Assembly (NCBI GenBank): GCA_039545315.1
Contig: BCIM01000009.1
Coordinates: forward strand, 62,001-126,000
Length of the DNA: 64,000 nt
Origin: Kondoa malvinella
Taxonomy: Eukaryota > Basidiomycota > Agaricostilbomycetes > Agaricostilbales > Kondoaceae
Direction of reading: 5' to 3'
Under the pieces are notes generated by a model. It ran no database searches and had not been told where the DNA came from. It worked only from the letters and a program-made list of their open reading frames with translations. Below, piece by piece: positions 24,660-34,322 of this stretch (within the stretch, counting starts at the first letter, position 1; each line of letters begins with the position of its first letter). The translations under genes were made by a program, and so were the position numbers.

Positions 24660-25200
24660 CTAGCACAACGGCTCCTCGGTGAGCTGAGGTGAGAAGGTTT
24701 CAGAAGTCAAGGGGTTCAAGTCTATTAAGTCAGGCGCGTGGTCATTGCTGTCTTCAGGGCTACAAGATAAGCTCATGCCTACCTCATTTAGGCGCGTCAA
24801 AGTGAGGACGAGACTTACTGCATCACGCGCCGAAAGCCGACTTCATCTATCCCCTAAACATCAGGAGAGCTGTCGCAAGAGTAGACAGACCATGAATTAG
24901 TACGAAGGCTACCCTAGACGCGATTTCATCATGCACTTGCTCACCCGCGAATGCGGCGCTTACTGGACTCTGAATGGGCACGAGCAATCAAGATAACAGA
25001 AGAATGTCAGCCAGATTGATAACAGCTCAGATTTGCCTGTCATAGCCGAGCAGATAAGAGCAAGATTATACCTTATGTCTGCGCATGCTGAAATGCCCCA
25101 CAAAAAGAAGTGCGGCAGAGAAGCTAATAGAGCAGAGCACTACAAAACGGAGCACAGCAGCGAGCTTGAGAGATGCAGCGGAGGAATAGAGAACCTTCAT
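24660..25200 (-). CDS. Unrecognised small single-pass membrane protein (106 aa, four exons)
   Basis: No long single frame covers this gene; I assembled it from splice signals. Exons are 25200-25072, 24969-24913, 24853-24819 and 24759-24660. Donors are GTATAA, GTAGCC and GTAAGT; acceptors are TTCAG, TTTAG and TGTAG. The phases agree throughout and give 107 codons including the stop. Residues about 12-37 form one hydrophobic helix (LAAVLRFVVLCSISFSAALL) followed by a basic stop-transfer stretch (MRRHK). The remainder is hydrophilic and acidic, ending in TEEPLC. The acidic last exon is a clean 33-codon open stretch, which supports it being coding. The second intron is the least certain; an alternative reading continues as a second hydrophobic segment to a stop at 24847. 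It is divergent from MND1 and upstream of SHO1. Function unknown. Confidence 0.42.
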
Positions 25201-25446
25201 GTAACAATTCAGGACAAAAGCAAGCAAGTCACGATGCGCTAATCGCCAAAATGACAGACAACGGTGAAAGCGGGACAGTGCATTACAAACAGCACTGAGG
25301 AACTAAGTGAGCCGATGTAGACAGATCTTATTGCGCTGCCAAAGCAACGACATGCTGGTTCGAGGTCAAGAAGCGATTTCTCGACTCTGTCGCTCAAACC
25401 ACCAGTCCCTCTTTCCTTTGCACTACCTCACTTGCACTGCAGCAAC

Positions 25447-26649
25447 ATGTCTAGAACCAAAGGAGTGAGCTGCTCCTTGCCTTGCCCTGCAGCACGGGCT
25501 AATGACGATTGTTTACACAGCTGTCCTATGACCAAAAACGCGATAAGCGTCTGTCCTTAGCTCTGGAGCACGTAGGCATCTGGCTGATACTATTCGATAG
25601 TACTGGAGATTATACACGAGACGCGTAAGTCTCCATTGGACTGTGTTTGAGCGAAATGCATGATTCGGGTCGATAGGCGAATTCTACGTGAGTTGGCCTC
25701 TACGGTGTCAGACGTAAGCGTCTCTGAAGTCGCTCTACAGAACTTCAAAGAGCTCGAAAAGCTCGGTCCAAAGAAGGGCATCATCAGCCAAAGCGTAAAG
25801 GAAATCTTGCAGTCTCTGGTAGATGACAATCTAGTCATGAGTCCTCTTTCTCATCTACCTCTTACCTGCGCTTATTCCTCTTGTACTGTTCCGAAAAGAT
25901 CGGATCTGGTCAATACTACTGGAGCTTTCCGTGAGTCTGCTCTGCTAACAGACAGACCGTTCTCGACCTGTTGCAGTCAATCTGCACAATCAATCAAGAC
26001 GCAACACGAGTCCAAGATGAAAGAGCTAGAAAAGTTGCAAGCTCAGCATGATGCGATCGAGAAGGAAGTTCAGGCTCAGACTGATGACAAGGCTGATTTG
26101 GTTTGTTGCCTGAACTGGTCTCGTCTTGTACTGAGAATGTGACTGCAGGAAGAGCGCAACCGACTCGTTGAGCAGTACGAAGAGGCTTTGGCTCAGCGAG
26201 ATGCGATTTTGCAAGAGCTGGCCAAATACAGCACTGGTGACCCGGTCGCTTTTCAGCAGCGAGGTACTGTCAAGATGAACTGGCGCTTCTTTTGCTGAAC
26301 ACGCGCACAGGATACGACGTCCTGATCATGCGCAAAGGTATGCTTTCCCCGCTCATCAAAAAGACCACAGGGGGACTTCGATCAAACAGCTGCCATTTAC
26401 TGGACTGAATGCCTCTCCGGCCTCATGTCGCATGTTCAACGTCATTTTCAAGCTGATCAAGCTCAATTATTGGACCTCGTTGAACTAAAGGACGACTTTG
26501 AAGACATTGAACAAACTTTCTTTCCTCTCAAAGCACCTGTCGAGACTGTAGCGGAAGTCAAGAAGGATCTTCCTAGTCGTTCAGCGACGCATGAGTCTAC
26601 TTCTACTTCCACTGATGCTGGTACGGTCGATGCGGAAATGGAAGGCTAG
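25447..26649 (+). CDS. MND1: Meiotic recombination factor Mnd1, with four very short 5' exons
   Basis: Partner of Hop2; the heterodimer stimulates Dmc1/Rad51 strand exchange in meiosis. Read through, the N-terminus is MSRTKG|LSYDQKRDK|LLEIIHET|REFY|NFKELEKLGPKKG, matching the Mnd1 winged helix (GLS..EKR....EIF.ETK..FQLKELEK). The exons are 18 nt (25447-25464), 28 nt (25521-25548), 24 nt (25601-25624) and 11 nt (25677-25687), then a longer one from 25741. Next come SVKEILQSLVDDNL, IGSGQYYWSFP, and a coiled coil (KMKELEKLQAQHDAIEKEV...LVEQYEEALAQRDA). A C-terminal helical region around AAIYWTECLSGLM and DDFEDIEQTF corresponds to the family's AANRWTDNI segment. A Ser/Thr-rich tail of about 35 residues is extra compared with yeast. 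The gene ends 16 bp from the convergent JmjC gene. Confidence 0.87.
25677..25687 (+). other. MND1: 11-nt micro-exon of MND1
   Basis: The 11 nt gcgaattctac lie between introns of 52 nt (25625-25676, GTAAGT..GATAG) and 53 nt (25688-25740, GTGAGT..TACAG). Inclusion gives HET-REFY-NFKELEK, restoring the family sequence ETK.FFQLKELEK. Skipping changes the frame, so the exon is required for a full-length protein. Confidence 0.75.
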
Positions 26650-26665
26650 ATCCATTGTTCTGTGT

Positions 26666-28485
26666 CTATACATCGAAACCGAATGAAAAGCCCATGGTGC
26701 CTTCTGCTTCCACCTTGTGATCCTCTTGTTTGAGTGACGTCCATAACGACGAAGTCTTGTTTGCTTTATCGTCCTTCTTCTCCATGTCGGCGACTTCTTT
26801 TAAAGCTTCGAGTAGGAGAGCATTATCGTGAGATCGAAGCAAATCACAGAAATGACTGTAGAGCGCTTCTTGTCCTGCTATGCCACCTTCGACATCCTCG
26901 TCGCCTGCAGTAGTTTTGAAGCCAGAGACTTGCTCGGGCCCTGTCATTCAAAGTAGTCAGAGAACAGCCGATTGCCTTGACTGATAGACTGACGATGCTT
27001 CATGAAATACAGCACAGAGGCCACTTCTTTCCTCGAGACGTAGTTTTGCGTCACAGCGATCGCGTCTTCGAGATTGATGACCACTGCACAATTTTCAGCT
27101 TATTTTCTGCCCTAAAAGAGCTAAACACGCACAATGCCACCACCCTGAAGGCACATGAAAACATTCACCCGCTCGACAAATGCCCTGCATCATCGTATTC
27201 CTCAATTTTGAGTCTTTCGCGTTTGGTCCATAGCGCATTCGAGCTTGGGGATAGTAAGACATTAACCATTCTACTCCACGCATCAGATTTGATTGACAGC
27301 AAAGATTGATGTATTACCAGCTAGTGATACAGGCGTCTCGACTTGGCTCATATCGTCTGAAACGTAGACTCCAGGCGGCGTGATATGCGATGGGAAAGCG
27401 ATCCAAAGTTTCGAGCCTTGGACAATTGCGTTCCAGGCTGAGGTGTTGTTCGGGTCTTTGTGAAATCTAACCGAGAGTGAGGGAGGTACTAGGTGAAAGG
27501 AGAATGACTTACGTTGATCCAGATCGTTTCGGTCCCATGATCTGTAAATAGAGAATCATCTGCATGTATCCAAAAGAAGAGGCATTCGGAACGACTCACA
27601 AGCCAGCGATAATCGGGTCTTTCGATACCGAATAATTTGAACAGATCCTCATGGAATACTCCAGGCACAGCAAAGTCACTGCCTAATTTACTCCCATCCT
27701 TCTCGCTCTTCTCGACAAAATCACTTTCAAAAAGATATACGGGCTGATCCTCAAGTACACAATCTTTGCAATAGTCGATGTAGGTCGACATGGAGCTCAA
27801 GACTGCTTCTGCTCGATACAAGGTAGAAGAAGGGCAGATAGTGCGGAGTGTATCGAAAGTCCATGGTCGTGTTGACATAGCCTGCCAGTCGTCCATTGTA
27901 TGAGTGAGGATGCAAGGCGTAACAGGCAAGTCGGCGCCGGATTTGAGCGTTCTCGCGTCGATTCGGGGAATGGTCTCGATAAAGTGTTTCGATAAACTGA
28001 TGGTGCAGGGATCGAAGGAAGCTGCTAGGTAAGGCTGATAGAGCACGTCCGAGTAGATTGAAGTCTTTACTTGGGTGCTAGAGGGCTTGAGACAAAGAAT
28101 GGTTGAGCGGTAGGTGTCTCGCCAATTGCTCCGCCATTCTTTTAGCAGGCCATTAGATTTTTGTATCAGCCCTTCTTTGAAGGTATTTTCCTGTCTGCAT
28201 AGCGCAAGGAAAGCTCTAGCATGGATGTGAGTGCCGACAGCAGCGAATTTTGACGAACACTCACTTGGAGGTGGTTTCGGCTCGCAAACAGTCTTCTGGC
28301 TCTAGACAGCTGAAGACGAAGGATAGCAGCTCGTGCGAAAGTGTATTGAGTCTTCCTAGACTGGCCGCCTGTGACGCAGAAGATTTGCTCGACAGAAGCG
28401 CTTGGCCCTGTGAATGACATGAGCCAGTGCATCTCAGTAATTGAGACAGTCATACGCTGGGCATGATCTGCAGCGGATTATTCAT
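26666..28485 (-). CDS. F-box plus JmjC-domain protein, JMJD6-like
   Basis: A putative 2-oxoglutarate/Fe(II) oxygenase with an N-terminal F-box. The start at 28485 gives MNNPLQIMPS, a first intron, then the F-box NTLSHELLSFVFSCLEPEDC. The JmjC domain is recognisable by FAVPGVFHEDLFKLFG, IMGPKRSGST|FHKDPNNTSAWNA (across an intron), VQGSKLWIAFPSHITPPG and CRAGECFHVPSGWWHC followed by VNLEDAIAVTQNFV. The iron ligands HxD (HKD) and the distal His (GWWH) are all present, so the enzyme should be active. JMJD6 has the same SAWNA and GWWH blocks. The C-terminal helical part carries FCDLLRSHDNALLLEAL and ends in GFSFGFDV. There are about eight introns. Substrate (protein hydroxylation or demethylation) cannot be inferred; the F-box suggests Skp1 binding. 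Confidence 0.8.
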
Positions 28486-28677
28486 CCTTGATACTATTTT
28501 CTACGCCGAATTGGATCTGCTGATGTGTTTTCCAGCTCTTCGGGCCGCCTTTACTCAGCAACAGCGACTTTGATACCCTTTGCGCGGCCGAGTTTGGATG
28601 ATGACCCAGCGATACTTGTAGAGACTGCTCGGCTATTTGGAGGACTTGTCTTGCAGAAGTGACGGAAGAGTGTCAAC

Positions 28678-31600
28678 ATGTCGTTTTTCGATGATTTCGA
28701 GGAAGTGGAAGCTCCGATAGGCAGTAATTGGCGACAGAATCTGACCACTGCTCCTGGTCAACCTCAAGCTGCTCCTATCAGACCCGCCAAGTCTGCAGCT
28801 GAATGCTTTCGAGACATGGAAGCAGAGTGGGCCCGCGATGTTGCATCACCTCAGAATGGCTACCCGAGCCTGCAGCAATCTTCAAGCAGCTCTTATCAGC
28901 CATGTAACTTTGGGAACGTGTCCACTGTGCGCAACATCGCTGGCAACAGCAAGCGGCCAAAGTTGGAGCATCAATCGCAAGAATCCATTACTATAGATGA
29001 TAACTCGGACAATGATATTGCTTGCACTTCACAAAGCCTACCTTCAGCTGCTCCATCTCCTCGAGCGTATCCCGCATCGCAGATGTACAACATCTCGTCG
29101 AATGGCGGATTCCAGCAATACGTGCCACGAGCTTCGACATCTCAATCTCCCTTTGGCGCTGTGCCTATGATATCCGGCTCCACTGCTCGTCTTCCTTCTC
29201 AAGCAATTTCAAGATCGCAACAGCCGGCTTTTGCCAACCATACAGAACCGAAACAGAATTCCAAGAAACGTAAAGGCGACGTGGTGGACCTCACTTTATC
29301 GTCTGATGACTCCAATGCCGGCTCTGTGGACTCTGATTTACAAATTACCGGCTCGAAAGAACCTTCTATTATGATTGACAACAGTCATCAATTCCTCGGA
29401 CAGATCAGCTCGGTCGTGCTCATCCTACATCCTGTACCAGAACTCAATATGGAAGCGAGAGAGAATCAGCTAACTCCTCCGCCTTTACCTGTCTCGTTCA
29501 ATCGAATACAGCCAGTATCGGTACCGATGCAGAAACCTAAAGAATCAGTTTATATCGTCAGCGGCGAGTCTGGGCAACGCTTCGGCGCATTGGAAGCAAG
29601 AGTAGCGGACGTTCTGGGTCCAGTTCTTGGTGGGAAGCCTTGCATGGATGGAAGAGTAGTGATAAGAGGTTATGCTATGCGGCCAGGGAAACAGCCTATC
29701 ACAGTATGTCTCCGCACTAAGCCATGAAGGCCGTTTATTGATGACCGACAACAGCCAACAATAATTCAACTCATCATGCTCGTCTTTTCCGTACCAAGCT
29801 TTATCAAACCATTATCAGACCATCTCGCTAAAAACTCCTTATGGCTCGAGGCGCCTACACTGAACTATCAAGGTCCAGAACGGTACAACAACCCTCACAA
29901 CCCACAATTCAGACAAGCGGAAGCCGAACAACGCAGAAGACAGATGATGTCCGGTCTGAATGGCGGAAGTGGTTTCGCCAGTTCTGCTGCACGAGCGAAA
30001 CCCGGTCAAGCGGAAGAACAAAAACGTCAACAGATAGAATCAGTCTTTTCGAAAATGTCTTCCGGTGCAGATATCGAGACTGTCGAGCCGGATGACATTG
30101 TCACAACTCAACTCTACGCTCATCAGAAACAAGCTTTGGCTTTCTTGATTGATCGAGAGCGCTTGTTGCCTTTACCAGAGAAGAATGCAACGGAAGAACA
30201 GTCCTTCATCGCGCTGTGGCAGCTTCAGCGAGGCGATCAACCGTGCTGGGTCAACGCTGTGACCGGCGTCATGGTGCCTTTCTCACCGCTGCGTCCGGTA
30301 CTACCACCTCAATGTCGCGGCTCGATCTTAGCGGACGATATGGGCCTAGGCAAAACGGCATGCATCATTTCTCTCGTCGCATCGTCTCGCCAAGCTGCTC
30401 TCGATTTTATGCAAGCTGCTTCCACTGAACTCGGAAAAGCGGACGACTGCCATTCTCAAGCCTTTGACGCGCTCAAAGTTCACCCAATATCGAAAAAGAT
30501 CGAAACTTCTAGCAGTCTAGCCAATTTTGAGACCCAACTTCCTTTCGGTGTGCATGCGAACTCTATCACGCCAAAGAAAAAGAGCAAGAAAGCGGGCAAA
30601 AAAGAAGTCCAGCGAGAAGAAGCTGAAGCAGCACGCAAGACCCGATTGCGTGTTCGAAGTAAAGCGACCTTGATCGTTTGTCCACTATCGACGGTCCAGA
30701 ATTGGGAGGCACAGATCAAAGAGCACGTCAAAGGTGGTCAACTTAAAGTCTACGTCTACCATGGGCCAGGTCGAACATCCGATTGTCGGGATCTGTCCAA
30801 ATATGATGTGGTCATTACTACTTTCTCGACTGTCGGTTCCGAATATTCCAAGCAGTGCAAAGCGGAGGAGAAGGCTGCTGGTGACGCTGGAAGCTCTGGA
30901 TCCAGTGATGTCGAAGCGCTCGATTCTACTGGATCATCAATTAGCAGCAAGAAGTCGAAGCCTGTGCGCAAATCGAAAGCGATCGAAGGGGCAGACAATT
31001 CGAGTATATTGCAGAGGGTCGAGTGGTTCCGCATTGTACTTGATGAGGCTCAGTAAGTCGCTGTCATTTCTAGCAAGATGATTGCTTAGGATGCCCGGGC
31101 TTTACAGCATGATCAAAGAGCACACCACGATACAAGCTCGCGCCTGCTGTGATCTTTCAGCTGAGCGAAGAGTCTGTTTAAGTGGAACACCACTACAAAA
31201 TAGCTTGAATGACCTGTTCTCGCTGGTCAAGTTCCTGCGATTCGAGCCATTTACAGACCGGTCCATTTGGACGCAATATATCGGTGCGCCTGCCAAGGCT
31301 GGCGATCAGCTGGCCGTCTCGCGCTTGCAGCTCCTCGTTCGCCATGTTGCGCTGCGAAGAACGAAACAAACCACCGATGCGAACGGCAAACCGATCCTCG
31401 ATTTACCGCCAAAGAAGGATTTGCATGTCTTTGTCGATCTTGATGAGCAGGAGAAGGCCTTCTATACCTCGCATCATCATCGCTACAAGTCTGACTTTTT
31501 GGCCAACTCGAAGAGCGACACTTTGATGAAGAACTACGCTTCGATTTTACAAGAGCTACTTCGGCTACGACAGATCTGTGTGCACATGGCTCTCGTTCAG

Positions 31601-32950
31601 GACAGCGAAGATGCAGCCAAGCTCGGGTGCAACGACGACCCGGTCGCGCTAATCCAAGAGCATGGCATCAGCAAGTCTCGAGCAGTCGCATTGTTCAACT
31701 TTCTGCGCGACACTGATGGGGCGCAATGCGGCGAATGCGGCGGCGAGTTCACTCAAATTAGCTCCGATGCAATACCCGATATCGATCCAGATGTCGCAGA
31801 AGGTCAACCGAAACGCAAAGGCAAGAAGCCAAAGACCGAGACCGGCGCATCGCAGCTTACGCCTGTGCAAATACCTGTTCTCACTCGATGTACACATATC
31901 TACTGCCTCCAATGCTTCCAAAGTTCCGTCTGTTCTACTTTTCCGCGGACGGTCACAGCGGAAGAGCGCGCGACATGTCGACAGTGTCAAGCAGACATCA
32001 CACCAGTGGCTGATGCGATAGCGTTAGCCGCAGCTGATCTTTCGGTCGCTCCTGAGTCTTCTGTTGGTCTGAACAAAAAGGAGAAAGAAAAGCAGAGGCG
32101 GACTGTGCAGCACAGTAGTAAGATACGGTCAGTCCAATCTCATGATTCGTTATTTTCAGACTGATGACAAGCGTTGTTGTTGACAGCGTACTACTTGGCG
32201 ACCTCCTACCTTTCTCACAAGCCAACCCCATGAGCGATAACCATGTCAACGGCTTTGGTGAAGATCCAGCCTCTTTCGATACAATGTCAGAAGAGAATGT
32301 AGATATACCTAGACGAGGCGATGTAGTCAAATCGGTCATCTTTTCGCAATGGACCAAGCTGCTAGACCGGTAAGTCTGCACAAGTTTTGCTGCTTTACTG
32401 TAGCTAGACATTGATGCGGATTTACAGGGTCGGAGATGCTCTGGACGAATGCAATATTCAATCAGCCAGGCTCGATGGCTCGATGAAGCGAGAAGACCGT
32501 AATCGCGCGATGGAGACTTTTGGTGCAGATCCGCGGTGTGAAGTCTTGCTTGTGTCATTGCGAGCAGGTGGCATGGGGTAATTTATAATTCTCAGCCCAT
32601 TTGTTCACATTGCTGAGTCTCGTATCACAGTCTGAATCTGACGATGGCAAATCGGGTCTATCTGATGGTAAGCATCTTATTTATGGCTGAACGATTCGGT
32701 CTAAAGACGAGAGTAGGAACCGTTCTGGAACCCAGCAGTCGAGAACCAAGCGACAGATCGAATTCATCGTCTTGGACAACGTCGACCCGTCAAAATCACG
32801 CGCTACATTGTCCGAGATTCAATCGAACAAAACATGCTCGAAATCCAAAAGCGCAAAACGGATCTAGCCAATCTTTCCGTCGGCCAGACCTTGACCAAGA
32901 AACAACTGGCGGAGAGAAGAGTGACGGATCTGAAGATTCTGTTCAAGTAA
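28678..32950 (+). CDS. SNF2-family translocase with RING finger (Uls1/Rad5/HLTF-like)
   Basis: An ATP-dependent DNA translocase combined with a RING ubiquitin ligase. The disordered N-terminus contains a strong SUMO-interaction-like motif VVDLTLSSDD (29281-29310) and another acidic patch ITIDDNSDND. A HIRAN-like segment lies around GQRFGALEARVADVLGP and LVFSVPSFIKPLSDHL. The helicase has motif I ILADDMGLGKT (30320-30360), Ia TLIVCPLSTVQNW, II LDEAQ, III LSGTPLQNS, and later VIFSQWTKLLDR, ARLDGSMKRED and LRAGGMG. Between the two lobes sits a C3HC4 RING (CGEC...CTHIYCLQCF...CRQC). The last residues are VTDLKILFK, a typical end for this family. The SIM plus RING resembles Uls1, a SUMO-targeted translocase; the HIRAN-like region resembles HLTF/Rad5. 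Length is about 1,270 residues. Confidence 0.85.
29281..29310 (+). other. SUMO-interaction-like motif in the SNF2-RING protein
   Basis: Ten codons encode VVDLTLSSDD: a hydrophobic core (V-V-x-L) flanked by acidic residues and serines, the classical SIM pattern. It lies in a disordered region about 200 residues after the start. SIM function is inferred from the pattern only. Confidence 0.55.
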
Positions 32951-33100
32951 TTCTGATGTGTGTTGTAAAGGTGTATGATAGCAGCAAGGGGTAAAAGTGT
33001 ATACAATTGCATTGTCCTATAGTTTCTCTTCTAGCGGCCTGCGCATGAATCGATTCCCTCTACCAGGGTGGGTGATCAGTGGAAAGGTTCAGCAGTATGA

Positions 33101-33780
33101 TTAGGCATACAATCTGGTAAAGAACGGGTTGAAACGAAGTCCCACTGTGCTTGCTAGCGGTGGAGCAAGCCAGACACAGAGTCCAATCCGAACAGGCTAT
33201 CGTAGCATTAGCAATCTAGCTACCACAGGATGTTGAAACTGCTCACCAGCAGAACCTAGCACGCAATCAGAGACGGAGCAGAAGAAAGTTGGAAGAAGCC
33301 CACCTTAATAACTAGATACGCAGCAACAGCATTCGCCGTTGTCTCTAAAGCCTTATCGCCCACCCTTTCAACCTGCTCTTCCGCCTCGCTGGCCTTACTA
33401 TACCCGAACCATCCTTTCCGTTTACCTACCCTTGCGATATACTCTTCCGAATCCTGAATCCAAGAACCCAGAGTGCCCTGCGACGACTTGCAATAGTCGA
33501 CTATAGATCGACCGACAGAGAGGTCCGAGTATTGAAAGACTGCGAACAGCGCAAGGAGGGGAGGGAAAGCGGTCAGTTCATGTAGTATCAAGAAAGCTAC
33601 AGGGGCCACATAAGATGAAGACGAGACATATAGCAAGGGAAGCTGACAGCCTATTAACGTCGCTGGATTCGCATTTGGATGTTTTGCTCGCAAGCGATTC
33701 ACTTGTCGCTGAACAAAGGTCGTTTGCTGCTTGCGCGGGAAGGTGTGCTGCTTTCGGACTCGCCGAAATGACCGCAACAT
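33101..33780 (-). CDS. Mitochondrial membrane protein (HELTAFPP family; Mrx11/FAM210-like)
   Basis: A protein with a basic N-terminus (MLRSFRRVRKQHTF) suited to mitochondrial import, followed by a hydrophobic segment carrying LILHELTAFPPLLALF and a second region TTANAVAAYLVIK. After a C-terminal intron (donor GTGGGC, acceptor GATAG) the last exon encodes PVRIGLCVWLAPPLA and ends NPFFTRLYA. The pair AYLVIK...PVRIGL...LAPP matches the conserved end of small inner-membrane proteins related to FAM210/DUF1279 and yeast Mrx11, where it reads as AYAINKALMPVRIP. Without the intron the frame ends in an unrelated short tail at 33256, so the spliced form is preferred. The exact family name is tentative. 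The start codon is only 47 bp from that of CMC4 on the other strand. Confidence 0.65.
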
Positions 33781-33827
33781 GTCAGGAAGAAATTAATGAC
33801 GCGCAGTTGTTTTGGCTCAAGGCAACG
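33781..33827. promoter_or_regulatory. 47-bp divergent promoter shared by two mitochondrial genes
   Basis: The start codons of the minus-strand membrane-protein gene and plus-strand CMC4 are separated by only 47 bp. Each 5' leader and promoter must therefore overlap the other gene or be very short. No TATA box is visible. Confidence 0.5.
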
Positions 33828-34103
33828 ATGGCTGAAGTGGAAGATGATTGTCAGGCTCAGGCCTGCTCGCTACAGTCAGCTCGATCCGCGTCTCATACAT
33901 CAGGCAGCTGACGAGGCGAAAGGACATGTTTGAACAAAAATACCTATGCGCCCGATAAATGCGACAAGCATGTCAAGGAACTCTACCTGTGCTGCGCGAG
34001 AATGTACAAGAAGAACCCTAAAGCGGACTTTCCTGCCTGTCCTATCGAAAGCGCGGTCAAAGCAAAGCTGGATAAGCTGAATGTGGACTATGCGACGACG
34101 TAG
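33828..34103 (+). CDS. CMC4: Twin CX9C mitochondrial intermembrane-space protein Cmc4
   Basis: A 75-residue protein of the CHCH/twin-CX9C class imported through Mia40. Two exons, 33828-33874 and 33923-34103, are joined by a 48-nt intron with donor GTCAGC. The first encodes MAEVEDDCQAQACSLQ and the second begins TCLNKNTYAPDKC. Together they give C-x3-C...C...C, then CDKHVKELYLC (exact CX9C), CARMYKK and FPACPIESAVKAKL. This matches Cmc4/p8-MTCP1 in length (73 residues in yeast) and in the ACAIQ.CLQ start. The splice phase makes the LQTCLNKN junction continuous. Without the intron the frame terminates early, so the intron is needed. Confidence 0.85.
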
Positions 34104-34322
34104 AAGAGTTGAAGAGGATGTACTGTTCGAGGCGTTGGCAGGGAGAGGTGGACGGCATGACGCTGCATTGAGCCAGGTCGGTACTCTCCATCCGCTGACC
34201 AAATGAGACTTATAGAAAGAGCAGGTTTGCGGCTTAAGTCACGGCAAGGCCATTGAGCAGTTCTCATAGGGTAAAGTCTCACAATGTAGATTTTTAATAA
34301 TGACAGCATGCAACTGCGCTTG
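34104..34322. other. Shared 3' region of CMC4 and the flavoprotein gene
   Basis: A 219-bp gap between convergent stop codons. It contains AT-rich 3'-end-like sequence (gtagatttttaataatgac) and nothing recognisable as coding. Confidence 0.4.

Noticed and set aside
24650..24745. tRNA-like A box (tagcacaacgg) and B box (ggttcaagtc)
   Set aside because: The T-stem (agggg/ctatt) and acceptor arm do not pair, and the region is better explained as the last exon of the small membrane-protein gene on the minus strand.
33256..33300. Unspliced C-terminal tail of the HELTAFPP-family protein ending at 33256
   Set aside because: Splicing from a GTGGGC donor to a downstream exon gives PVRIGLCVWLAPP, which matches the family end, whereas the unspliced tail matches nothing.
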